A stretch of DNA of 64,000 nucleotides from Eopsaltria australis (lineage: Eukaryota > Chordata > Aves > Passeriformes > Petroicidae), in NCBI GenBank assembly GCA_034509425.1, contig JAVTVJ010000518.1, positions 1,158,200 to 1,222,199 of the forward strand. The letters run 5' to 3'. The position numbers and the translations under genes are program-made. Every line of letters starts with the position of its first letter. Position 1 is the first letter of the stretch. Shown here piece by piece: positions 49,853 to 62,140 of this stretch. The notes under the pieces were generated by a model, which saw only the letters and a program-made list of their open reading frames with translations, was not told the DNA's origin and did not search any database.

Positions 49853-49995
49853 TGTTTTCTTGTACTGGAGACCTAGATCTGGACTCTGCACTCCAGCTGT
49901 AGCATCCCATGCTGAGTAGGAGGAAATGTTAAATCCCTGGACTGCCTGCTGGAAACACCCTAATGCAGACCAGAGTGCTCTTGATCCAGTTTAAC
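49853..49995 (-). mobile_element. CR1 LINE fragment, diverged
   Basis: This is a short antisense CR1 scrap. 'cttgtactggagacctaga' and 'ctgcactccagctgt' are followed by 'gctgagtaggaggaa' and 'aatgcagaccagagtgctct', in the order seen in the copies at 24.3 and 61.3-61.5 kb. The match is gapped, so the copy is old and both borders are uncertain. Confidence 0.72.
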
Positions 49996-52606
49996 CAATA
50001 GTTATTAAGTGACATTTAACAATTTGTTTAAGGTTTTAGCTCTTTGGAGGCATTTTTTATTCTGCTAATTTTGCCATTTATCCTCACATAAAGAAGGTAC
50101 CTTGCAACCTTTTTGTCTGAACAATGTCATGTAGCCAACACTAACAAAAGAGTTGTCCCAGATGTCCATTCTTTATTATGGAAGGAAATAGAATATACAA
50201 AAGATGCATTATGCATGGCAGGAATAAAAAGTTTCTTATTTAGAACTAAGAGGAAGAGGCAGGAAAAAAGTCCAATTCTGTCAAAAGTGCATGTCATTTA
50301 CTAACAAAATATTTAAGAAAAATATATCAATTGATGAAAAATGATCAAGACAGTTCAGTTAGAGAGAAAGAACCAAACCACCCTGATCAGTAGCTCCCTC
50401 ATTAGTATGATCAAAAATAGCTTTGCTGTCAAGAACAGAACAGTACACCCTATTTAAATTGAATTTGAGTTGTTTCTTTTGGTAGTTATGAACAACCCAC
50501 ATTGTAAAACACCAATGTTAATTCCTCTTGATTCACACATCATCTTAACTTTTCAAAATGTGATGAGCAGCCCCCAGAAGTCCCCAACATAGCTGCTGCT
50601 GTAACGCTTCAGGTTTTTCTATAATCACCTTGAGTCAAGACTTAACAAGTGCCCTAAATTTCATCACACAATGTTTATTCAGTCAGTTTTCTTTCCTTTA
50701 CAAGCCTGAAATAATTTTCTGTGAAGGCATCACAATGGCACAATAGTAAATTCAGTTTGTTGATTCCAGGGCGACAGCTGAAAGCAAAATGTCACCTGTT
50801 CACCATGACAGTCTGAATTTGCCTTACAAAACAACACTAAATTTCCAGGTGAAATGGCAATCTTCCAGCAGCACCAATGTTTATCACCCAAGCATCACCT
50901 TTGATACTCTGAGTCTTGAATGTCTACAGAGAATGGGAGTACAAACCAAAATGAAGGAGCCCAGAAAGTCAAAACCTAGCAGCTGTTTTACAGAAGTAAC
51001 CTTGCCTGTATCTGACTGAAATAGGTAATATTATGCAAGCATGTAAGCATTGTAACTCATATGTTCTTGGAAGAATAAAAAAGTATAATATATCCATCTC
51101 AGAGTAATTACTGGGCACAGAACTAAGAATTTTTAATCCAGTGAACTTTGATGTCCTCCTACCCTGTTTTGAAGAAATAAGCAAGTCTGTCACTGTGTCT
51201 CCTCTAACTGTCACAGAGACAGTACATGCACCCAGTTTCTTACCCTCAGTTTTTACCTCTGTGTTTTTGTTGATCTAGTTGTTGGACCAAACACTTTAAT
51301 GTCTTCAACTACTGACTATTTAGGTTTAGAACAGTTCAAATTTCCAGCTGGATGTCAGAACATGTCTTCAAGGTTCAGTGTAAGCTTTCTTCTTAACTTT
51401 AGGTGCAATTTTCTACAGGTGGCTAAGCAGAAGGTAGATTTATATAGCTGTAATAGGAACAAAATAGTTATGCTTATATTAAAGCAAAAGGGCTTCAGCA
51501 ACTGTTTTACAAGCTTGCTTGGTCTGAAGTGTAGCATGAAATATAATTTTCTATGTGAGAAAACTGTTAGGAATGCAAAACCAAACGGACCATTAGGGCA
51601 GGCAGGTAAAAGCCTTTAGGCTTCCTGTTCAAATTATCAATTGTGTCCCTACTGAAAACAGATGTTTCTAGTCTTACTTCTAGTTTGATCAATGAAGAAG
51701 ATATATTATTAAGTTTTGAATTGGTGCTGCCTACCATGTAAATAGATGGCATGCCACATTGAGTCTTCATAGCTTTTTATAAGAAATAAGGAGGAGAATA
51801 AGGCTGAAACTTTCAAGTATTGTGAAATAAATGTACATATTACTCAGGATTATACTCATTTTGTGCTAGAACTAATATTAGCCATTTTTGTGTTTTGGCT
51901 TCAAGAATATTATAATTGTTCTTAGTACCTTTAAATATTTATCTTATATGCAGTATTTTTCCATTGATTACTAAACCAGGAAGTAGACTAAATAAGTATT
52001 GATGTCATTAGATATAATTAAAATCTTTACAATTTTTTTTAAAACCACAACATTTAATTGTATTTACAAAGTCTATAAATAAACTCATACTTTGTACAGT
52101 CAGATACAGAATGACTAAATAAATAGTTCAGGATCCTATATAATAGGCATGAACAATGGAATTTTCTACAAAATATTTATTTGATGGTACCAGAAACCTA
52201 AAAAAGAAATTGAAAAAGAAACACTGATTATTTGATTCATATTACCTACAAAACCCATGTGACAAACAAAACTCATGTGAAAAGCTCCACAGTTTAAAAA
52301 AACCAAAACAACAGTAAAAAAATTGACCACTGGCTTCCCACTGAGAGTATTTGAAAAAATTGTTTCAGAAATTCCATAATTTTTAAAATTAAGATTAAAA
52401 AATCCAATATCAGATTGTGCTTTATCTTCATTGCTGTTTGGATCTCTAGATGTACAGTATATAGAAACAGTGAGGGACTTCAATACTATTGTAAAGGAAG
52501 AGAAATATTTAAACAATAAATACCCTAAAGCAAGAAGGAAGGAACACAATAATATAAAGTTCTAAATTTCATAGATAAAACATGAAATAGACAAGCCTTG
52601 CTTGAT

Positions 52607-52714
52607 CTTCTGTTTCCCTTCCTTTTACCTTCTCTTTCCTTTTCGCTTTCCCCTCCCCTTCTCTTTCCTCCCCTCTCCTTCATTCCCCTCCTTGTCACCT
52701 CCTCTCTTCTCCTT
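52607..52714. repeat. Long polypyrimidine tract (C/T-rich)
   Basis: Over 100 bases the plus strand is almost exclusively C and T with no single dominant unit. The complementary purine strand gives a low-complexity Arg/Glu/Gly-rich frame (minus 52525-52761). Such tracts can adopt triplex structures. Confidence 0.85.
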
Positions 52715-53545
52715 GATGTGATGATTATTAAGAAGTACCCCAGCTTTAGATGTAGGCCCACATGTTTCAGACAAAAATTCAGTGTGGAGGAATCACCCGT
52801 TGCACTTTTAACTTATGCTAAGGATCTTCATAAATCTGTGACAACCCCCCTTTTTTGATGGTGCAGATTTTTAATCTCTGTTCAAAGGAGCTAGCAATTA
52901 TAAATTTCTTGGAATTTACATGTTAAAGTTTACAAATTGCTAACATTACTTTCAGTTCTGGCATTGTTGTGAGAGAATCTGAAACAACTAACTTGGACAC
53001 TATGTCTGTGTAAACAGGCAAGATTAAAAATCAAAGCACTAAAAATTGGATTATTTCACTTTCCTTTCCAGTTATTTTGCTTTACAGCGGGGAAATAGCA
53101 TTTTTGGTAAGAAGACCTGTAGCTTCTTAGTTTCCTGGAAGAAGATCTTAGTCAAATCCTGTATACTTGACAGCTCTTGAAACTGAGGATGAGAAATGGC
53201 AAAGTTGCCTTCATAAAAAGCCTCATTTCCCTGCAGGGCAGTCACAGGAGTTTGCAGGGGATGGAGAAGTTGGATTTAAGCTCCTGGTTGCCAGGCAACA
53301 GGTAAGGAATGAGCAGATCTTTCTTAAAGAGATTGAGTGGTCCTTCACAAGTGTTTATACACAAAGAACTCCAGCTTGGAAAAAAGCAACAACAACAGCA
53401 AGAAAAAACTATTCCTGCACGGATAAGATTGCTCTGAACATTTTGAAGACAGAAGGGTTCTGTAGTCCACAAACTAGCCCCTGAAATCAAGAGAACCATC
53501 ATTTCTTTTCCTTTTATATGATCTTGAGTGCTGGTTTTAGTTTGT

Positions 53546-53572
53546 TGGTTGGTTGGTTGGTTGGTTGGTTGG
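53546..53572. repeat. (GGTT)n microsatellite
   Basis: About six to seven perfect copies of a GGTT tetranucleotide. Confidence 0.9.
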
Positions 53573-54776
53573 TGGGGATGCTTTGGGTATATTTCTTCTT
53601 TGTTTGTTATTGTTACTGGGTTTCCATTTTTTACTATTTTGTCCCTCTTAGACATAATCAATTTCCAGAGAGGTGAAGGGGCGTTTTGGCTATTTTTGCT
53701 ATTTTTATCTTTTAAAATCATATAATAATATAGTTCTTGATATGAAAAGACAAATCAGTCTTAGTGCTTCAGTTAAACATGGCCAAAACAGGACATTAAA
53801 AGGCTTCTAAAAAAAAGAACTTTAATGTCCAGTTATCCCTTCTTTCATGAAGAAATGAACAAAAAATAAAGGCATTACTAATCCTTTGTGAACTTCCCCA
53901 TTTTGGTCTTACTTTTTATCACAGAATTTGTTGTTTTCCATGTTAATCTAGTTTACCATATGTGGCTCCATTCAAAGATGAAAACAGAAGGTTTATCTAA
54001 AAGAACAGGTGGTATTTTATGTTGGATTTCTATTGAAATATGTAAGTATATTACTAGAAGTTACCCATATATACACAACTACAGAAAAAAACCCAACATA
54101 GTTTAAATGGGGAATTTCCCTATTTAAGAAAACACTGAAGTTTTTGTTCATGACCTTAATTTAATGAAATGATGTATAGGTAGACAATGTGAAGTTATGC
54201 CTTAAAAACATAATTTTAGGCTTTTCATGTCTTTGTTTAACTTTCTGATAAGCTCTGGTAGAGGAGACCACAATCAAGCTGCCTGAAAGACAATGCTAGA
54301 AGGGGTGATATAATTGCTGTGGAAATGAAGGTGTAGTTTTAAAGCTGAGAAGTTAACTAAAATATAATGCCTTCCATCTGTTGGTATCAGAACAGTGCAC
54401 ACTAAGGAAACCATCTTCCATCACATCTGATGTACAGAAATGTATTAAGCAAAATTAAATGAGATATGTTTATGATGGTACATTAGTCCTCAAGAATAAT
54501 TAAATTGACTTCAGTGAAGACTGAAACGTATGTGAAATTAAATCAATTTTCTTTTGTAATTTTTGAGAAATTCCAGTTTTTACAAAAGAAAAAGAAACAA
54601 GAAGGGAGGGGATATTTTTCTTTTCCATAAGGAAATTTGCTGAACAGCATATTGTAACATCGTGGACAGCTCTCAGAACAGAAACCTATGTAATAAAATG
54701 TGTATATCTTTGTGAAGTGACTGTGGGTTAGTTTGGGTTTTCTCTTTTTTCCCTTTTCATAATTTCCTATCTATCT

Positions 54777-54815
54777 CTTCTTTTTTTTCTGTTCGTTTTT
54801 TTTTTTTTTTTTTTA
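54777..54815. repeat. T-rich tract
   Basis: Two T runs of about 8 and 20 bases are separated by a short mixed segment. Confidence 0.8.
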
Positions 54816-57800
54816 ACTTCAGTTTTCTTATTACCCTCAATAGCTGATTCAGGAATTTGGAATAATGGGAGTGTTTGAAATAACATACATTTTTAAAATC
54901 CTGGAAATTGATTCATGGCTTCTTTATCACTGTATTTTCAGCTTCAGTCATTTCATTTTAAGCTAAGGGAAACATCTCCATAACCTAGAGACCTATTTTA
55001 ATCCATATTTTAGGAAATCTAAAAAAAATCCTGAAATGTGTAATTTATGTCCTGTAAAACTTAGCAGAGATAAAATGCTTATGGATGTTAGTGAAGCTGT
55101 CAGATTGAACTCCTTAAATTTAGACATAAACTTGTTATGCAATTAAGACCTTCTTCAACTCCCAAGTGAACTCTAAAGATCAGTTTCCTTCATCTATATT
55201 GCAGGCATACACAATAAAAAAAAACTATTTTGTTGGAAAGATATGAACTTTTTGAGATTCCAAATGCAGTTCCTTTTAGAAAGCTTTAGGATACTTCTGG
55301 CTGCTCAACTTGAGTTAAAGGGGCTTATCTGATATACACTGCCTTACTTCAGTTTAGGACAACACAGATGTGCTATCTAAGCTTATCTCCTCTTTCTTTC
55401 TGTCTTGGCACATTCTGTATGACATGGGCATAGTAACTCAGCTACAACCAAAAGGCACCAGTAATCCCGAGCCACAACAACTGCTGTTGCACAGGAGCAG
55501 TGTATCCAACCCATCCAACTCCACCATCACTTTCTAATGAGCTATTCAGACACAAAATTAATAGGGGAGCAGTAGATATTTAACCACTGAAGTGCATTGC
55601 ACTGCATTCACCCTGTGTGAGCCAAGACTTCCATGAGATCTAGTTAAGAAGATAAGCCCCCTGAGGACAAGTTTGAACACATGCGATCACTTCATCCACA
55701 GCACTCTAAGAATAAGCCTGTGAGGAAGTTTTCTCTAGAAAATACCAGCGTGATTGATACCTTCTGCTACTAAAAATGTTAAGGTTTGACATTGCATTTT
55801 CCTATCTGCTTTCCTAAATATCAGTGCTGATATTTAGGGCTGTTCCTGAGTGACATTACATTGTCCTAAGTTTTGGTTTTGATTTCATCCATTCTCATTT
55901 GTCCTATCTCCTTTCTCATTACAAGCAAGTCAGATTTGTTTATTTAAACAAACAATGCTTTAATTTTCCTGATAATCCATACACTGAAATTCATGTGTTT
56001 CTACAAATAACACGCATTAACTAGAGATTCTATGGATGATATTTGAAAAATTACCAGCACAAACACCTCCCCCCCATATAGACATCAAAAGTGCTTAACT
56101 TCTGCCAGAAGACATTTCCTCATTCGTCTCATACTGTGACATAAGCCTAAAGTTTCTTTTCTTCCAGTGGTTTCTCAGTATTATATTCACTAATATATTG
56201 CCATACTTCGATTTGGCACATCATTTTGTCTGGACAAAAAATGAGATAAATAAATATCTCAGAAGCTTCTTTTTCTTTTGTTTTTATCCTGCATTAGTCC
56301 ATGGGATTTCAGTGTTTTACCTCAAAAGAGTTAATTAGAAGTATCTGTGGTAAACAAAGGTTTTACAAATGTTTTAGTTCTTATTTCAAGTGTGGATTTC
56401 CACTGAACTGTTCTCTTACAGGAAATTAAGGAACTCCTACTGAAATTAAAGAATCTTACAAAATTGACTTATTTAATCATGACTTGTGAAGTTTTTTTCT
56501 ATGTTTTAGTCATGGTTTTGTACAACAATTTATAGATACATCAAGCTTGTATGGCTGTATGCCTTTCATTTGAGAAATAAGACAGAGTTTACCAAGTTTA
56601 ATAGAATATTTAATAATTTAGTTCTCCCTTAGTCATTTAGCTATTTAGCTTGGTATTTAAGAATTTAAAAAAAAACTTTATCTACCAAACTGCATATTTT
56701 TATAAAATAAGTCCCCTATAAAGTCTCTAGGTTGCCTCTTCAGAAGACACTACATTTTTTAATGCCAATATTCTAAATAAAATCTTTTTTAAAAACACAT
56801 TATAAAGTGATGTATTTCTAAAAGTTCAGAGCCATCAGAAGCAGGCAGTAATGCTAATATATTCCTGTTCTACCCATCTGTAGAGAGCTTTAATTTAAAT
56901 CTTGTTGATTTATTCGATTTTAAAATAGTGCTAGGAAAAGCTGCACTTAACGTTCTTTCTGTTTTCATTAATTAACCTCCTTTTTTCTAAGTTTTTTAGA
57001 GTTGGTGGAAGAGGAGTGATTTCTCCACAACACCCCCAAAGCTCTCTTTTCTTTCTTGCTCTCATCCCACAGACCTCCACCCCCAAAGAACATCTGACTA
57101 TGTCATTTTACTTTAAAAATTTTGCAAAGCAGAAGACATATACACCTAACTTTCAAATTAAGCCCAACCTAGTGAACCTATGCCAGGGAATAGAACATTT
57201 ACATTTGTTTCAGTTATGAGTGTTTATGAAAATATTTTGATTATAGAGAAAGCACTAAAGGCATACTATTTCATGTATTACTGCATGGCCAGAGGAAGAA
57301 TTAAACTAGAAACTACAAATCAGTAGTTTTCAGAGGTAGGTGTGATACTCTATAGAAAATAATAAATTCCATTTTGAAGAATACCGTAGGAACCTAAATT
57401 AATGTTATCTCCATTAAGACAAAAAATTCCTAGACAGATAACTTTCTTAGCTGAGAAAAAGATTGCAAGATCTTTTCTGTAAACTATGAAGTAACTGTTT
57501 AGGTAAAATACACTGATTAATATATATCTTTATAATTATTTAGATGAGCTGCAAAACCAAAACTTCTTTTCCTTGGATGTTTACAATATTCTATGCAATG
57601 AGGCCAGAATGCTTGTAGATATCTATTTAGGTAGACATAAAAAAAGTAGCTGAAACCTTGGTGTGAAGTGTTAGAAAAAAAATTGCTTTTTAAGGACAAT
57701 ATATTCCAATTCCCAAAAAAACTTCAGTATAACTGCTAACAGCTGGTGTAGCCCAAAAATTTGCTATCTTCCCCATTCACTTGCTAGATAATGATCATCT

Positions 57801-59879
57801 TGACATACAACCTTTCTTGTTCAGATCATGTCACTTCATTTAATCCTAAAATGTTTAGCTGCAGCAATTTATAGTCTTTTGAGAAAAGAAACAGATTAGA
57901 CAGTCAAGGAAATAAAACTTGGAAAATTATAAAGAATATGAGACTAAGGATCTTTCTTAAATTCCAGTAACAGGAACATTAAAAAAATTAGGAAAGGACA
58001 ACTAATTGATATGTACTCTCTATAAAAGCATTGGAAAACTTTTTTAACATTATGATTTTTATAAAAATTGTTATAGTATATTTCACAAAGAAATCATAAT
58101 TTCAAACCTGCCAGAACACTGATGCCATTAATAATTTCCACTGACATTTTCTTTGCAGTCAAAATGTATATTATCTATAAACACACAGAACTTTAGTTCA
58201 GTAATCTGAAACTTGTCTAAAAATGGCAAACAAAATCGAGTCAGCTCAGTAAGGATTTTGTTTTTCCTGAGAACCTATTGTTACAGTACTTATACATTTG
58301 AAACTGAAATCCCAAACAAAGAAGATTAGTAAAATTTCAAGTGTTAAGTACATTATTAACTATAAAACTTAACATTTCAAAGGAAAGTAATTTTAGCTCC
58401 TTGAATAAATCTATCCTGCATTTAAACAGCTAGCAAAAAAAACCTAGAACTTAAAATTCCTTCAGTTTTTCAGAGATGTTAGGAAATACTCCAAATGAAA
58501 ATAAATAACTTAGTCTCTGGAATAAGGGATGTATATTATTTGGTGATATTTTGTTCTTTATCTCAGTGATTTTCTTTTCACTGGCTCACATTAATCCTTC
58601 TCCCTGTGGATGATGTCCTTTTAGAAATGCAGGACAGGCTGTACACCTGAAACTGAGTAAATCTTAGACAAAGGGAGTCATGTTGTGGGGATTATTTATA
58701 GTCACCAAGGATCTCAGACAAAGGAAACCTGCAAGAAATTGTTGGTAGCAACTTAAGTAGGAGTTTTACTTCATCTTTTCTTGTTCCAGAATATATTCTG
58801 AAAACAAATACTTTTAATACTTGTACTTATATGAATAAATAATAATGAACCATTGTGTTTTTTAATAAACAATGAAACTCTGAAAAGACTAAAAAGAGAA
58901 GAATGTATAATTATTCCTCAGTCATGGATTATAATTGAAATAATTCAGAGTGTTTGGTGAATTTAGAAGCTTACCTTGGATGCTCTAGCCTTACTATATC
59001 CCTTTTCTACTTTGTGATAAAAAGGTAAAATAAATACATTTTTAACTTTGATGCACAACCTTTGTAACATTTACAAAGACTATAATAATAACAAAAACTG
59101 TTCTCCCCCATTATTTTGAAAAGTAAAAAACCTGCACATTGTCCCACTATTCAGTTTTCAGAGTTATTAATATATAACAAAAAAGTTGAGATTAAATTGT
59201 GGACAAGAGTCACATATTTATATTAAAATGGAGGGGGAAGGTGTGTGGGGGGGTGTTGTTCCATGGAGCAGATACAAGATAAAAATCCATCTGTTCTTAC
59301 TATGGGTGCAGCTGAACTCAGTTGGAGCAATAAACATGCTTCTTTCATATTTCTTACCTGTTCTTCCTCAGTGAATCAGTTCCTCTCTAAATTTTTTTCA
59401 ACTTCTTTATGCATTTTGAACACCTTTTGAATCATAAATTCTTCCATGAAAGAATGAAGAAACTTTGGTGACTGAATATATCCAATGGAGTGTGATGTGG
59501 ATTCAGCTTTTTGTATAATAAATATGAAACTCCCAAAGCCCATCCTCATAAAATAATTAAACACCCAAGTTAACAGAAGAAATACATCATTCTAGAAAGC
59601 ATGACAACAGTTTTAGAACAAAGGCTATTAAATAACCCAAACCAAACAATAAATGGAAAAAAGGGCTTTATTTGTAGGGTTTCTGGGATGGTTTTTTTTA
59701 ATGTGTGTGTGTTTGGTTGTTTGTGTTTGGAGGTATTTTTCCATAAGTCTCATTTCTGAAGGAGAATGATAAAGTGAAAAGTGGAAAATGTCCAAAAAAC
59801 CTAACAAATTAGATCTTGAAACTTGTTGTCCTTTAAATCATGAACTGCATTGTACTGTACCACCTTTTCACTCCTCTTG

Positions 59880-59934
59880 TTCTATTCCCTTTTTCTTCTT
59901 TATTTCCTTCTTCTAACTTCCTTCTTCTTCCCCA
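59880..59934. repeat. CTT-rich pyrimidine tract
   Basis: About 55 bases are dominated by T and C with imperfect CTT triplets. The opposite strand gives a Glu/Lys-rich segment of the minus frame 59833-60060, which I consider an artefact. Confidence 0.7.
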
Positions 59935-60904
59935 TAAATGAGATGAGCCCACTAACTTGGCATTGAGGGCTCCATTTGCCCACACACAGATATATATTTT
60001 CAGCTGGCTTGTTCCAGGGCATTTTTCCAGGCTTTCAGTTGCCTGTCCAGAACAGCACACACACTGCCTTGATGCCTGGGTTTAGAGTTGCTGGCTGTGT
60101 TTGAATTAGTTTGAGTAAACCTGTTGTCTTGGAAGGTACCAGATACTTGTGCGGGGCAGCTGAATGGAATCCTTAGAGTCTACTTCAGGATGTGACAAGT
60201 CGCTAGACTCTACTGGAGTACATTTCCATTGACTACAGTATTTGTTTACACCCTAGCTGACCATTAGCACAATTTGAGACCCTTTTAGATAACTCAGTCT
60301 TCAACAACATATGAAAAGAGAGTTGCAATCAAATTAACTTTATCAGAATATTTTATTTATAATGCTACCTACAGTCTCAAGTTTCCTTTCCATGACAGAA
60401 GGGCTGGCAATTCAGCTTGCTTAATTTTACAAACTTGATTTAATTACGTAAACATCTGAATTTATTCCCATTTGAGATGTGTTGCTCCATCTCTCCTTAC
60501 CTCCAGCTACTAAACTAGAACACCACAGTCTCCCATAAGTCCTTCGTCATATCTGCCAGCTTTGTGCAGATATCTTCAGTATCCTGTGGCATCTTAAATG
60601 ACATTAGATATCTATCTTTAGCAACTTAGTCAACCCCGTGCAACTCAGTCAACCTTGAAGTGTCAACACAGAGATATCTACATTCAAACTAGTCATTGTA
60701 AGCTGTCTTTGTAGCTAACGAAGACAAATGAGTCACAACTTATTTGCTTTAAATAATCTATAGTAGGATGAGATGATTGGCAATCTGTAAGTTTGTCTTT
60801 GTTTCCACTTGCTATAAAAAGAATCTAAGATGACTAACTCAGATGGAGAAATGCAGAATTTCATTAATTAGATTTATTGGTATATTTGGTCTACATTTCA
60901 TTAC

Positions 60905-62140
60905 AAAATCACGGAATCATTTACTTTGGAAAAGACCTCTGAGATCACTGAGTCCAACCTTTGACCGAACATTATCTTGTCGATTAGACAAGTGCCGTGT
61001 CCAGTCATTTCTTTAATGACTCCAGGGATGGTGACTCAACTCCCTCCCCGGGTAGCCCATTCTGGCATTTAAGTACTCTTTCCATGAAGACATTTCTCCT
61101 GATGTCCAGCTGAATCTCCCCTGGTGCAGCTTGAAGCTGTGTCTTCCCATCACGTCACTAATTGTCTGGGAGAAAAGGCCAACCCCTACCTTACTACACC
61201 TCTTTTCAGGTAGTTGTAGACAGCAACAAGGTCCCCCTGAGCTTCCTTTTCTCCAGGCTAAATAATCCCAGTTCCTTCAGCTGTTTTACACAGGACATTC
61301 CTTCTAGACCCTTCATCAGCTCTGATGTCCTTCTCTGAACACAGTCCAGCCCCTCATGGTCTTTGTTGTAGTGAGGGACCCAGACCTGGAAACAGAAATT
61401 GAGGTGTGGCTTCACCAGTGCTGACTACAGGGAAATAATCACTGCCCTGCTCCTGCTGACCACACTGGTACAGGCCAGGTAGCAATTGGCCTTCTTGGCC
61501 ACCTGGGCAAAGAGCTGGCTCATATTTAGCTGGTTTTCAGCCAAGACTCCCAGGCCCTTTTCTAATGGGAAGCTTTCCAGCCACTCCTCTTCCAGCCTTT
61601 AGTGCTGCATGAGAATGTTGTGAGCAAAGTGGAGGACCTGGCACTTGGCCTTGTTGGACCTCATACTGCTGGACTTAAGCCATCTAACCAGCCTGTTCTG
61701 ATCCCTTTGCAGACCCTTCCTACCCTCCAGGAGATCATCTACTGCCCAGCTTGTTGTTGTCTGTGAAATCACTGAGAGCAGACTCGATTCACTTACCTAG
61801 ATCATCAATAAAGATATTAAATAGGACAATGCTCAACACTGAGGCCTGGGAAACCCCAGGACTGGCCTCCAACTGAATGCAGCACCAACATTGTCTGGGC
61901 ACAGCCATCCAGCAAAGAGAAAACCTGTCCAACCCGTGGACTGAGGGCTTTTCCCGAAGAATGCCATGGGAGACAGTGTCAAAGGCTTTGCTGAAGTTCC
62001 ATGTAGACATCCACAGCTTTTTCCTCGACCATTAGGCAGGTCACCTGGTCATAAAAGGAGATCAAGTTGGTCAGGCAGGACCTGCCTTTCCTAAACCCAT
62101 GTTGTCTGTGTCTGATCCCTTGGCTGTCCTGTGAGATAGC
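60905..62140 (-). mobile_element. CR1 LINE, longest copy here (RT core to 3' end)
   Basis: This is an antisense, 5'-truncated CR1 copy of about 1.24 kb. In sense it starts near 62140 with 'CLTNLISFYDQVT' of the reverse transcriptase. It then has a one-base frameshift near 61997, then motif A 'FSKAFDTVSHGIL' (catalytic Asp at 61980-61978). A motif-B-like 'SQASVLSIVLFNIFIDDLG' follows, then a TGA stop at 61791-61789. The catalytic box, still in the same frame, is FTDN at 61767-61756 instead of FADD. A later minus frame (61415-61206, 69 codons) lies in the downstream part. The 3' region ends near 60905 with 'gattccgtgatttt' in sense, close to the CR1 octamer tail. It has at least one frameshift, a stop and a damaged active site, so it is dead. 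Confidence 0.95.

Larger units (their letters stand above)
49996..60904. other. Long AT-rich stretch with simple repeats only
   Basis: Nearly 11 kb without a CR1 or LTR that I can recognise. Pyrimidine-rich tracts at 52607-52714 and 59880-59934, a (GGTT)n repeat at 53546-53572 and a T-rich tract at 54777-54815 are listed separately. The longest frames are minus 53242-53721 (159 codons), which reads through the (GGTT)n repeat as Pro-Thr-Asn-Gln, minus 52166-52549 (127 codons), and plus 51299-51619 (106 codons). None is recognisable as a protein. An imperfect 15-bp direct repeat (gcaacttagtcaacc and gcaactcagtcaacc) sits at 60621-60654. Confidence 0.5.

Noticed and set aside
53242..53721. Minus-strand open frame of 159 codons
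   Set aside because: It runs through the (GGTT)n microsatellite, giving a Pro-Thr-Asn-Gln repeat. It is opposed by a plus frame and shows no known domain.
59230..59255. G-rich run that could be a quadruplex
   Set aside because: Only one run of five and one of seven Gs are present. It does not make four separate tracts without splitting a run, so the evidence is weak.
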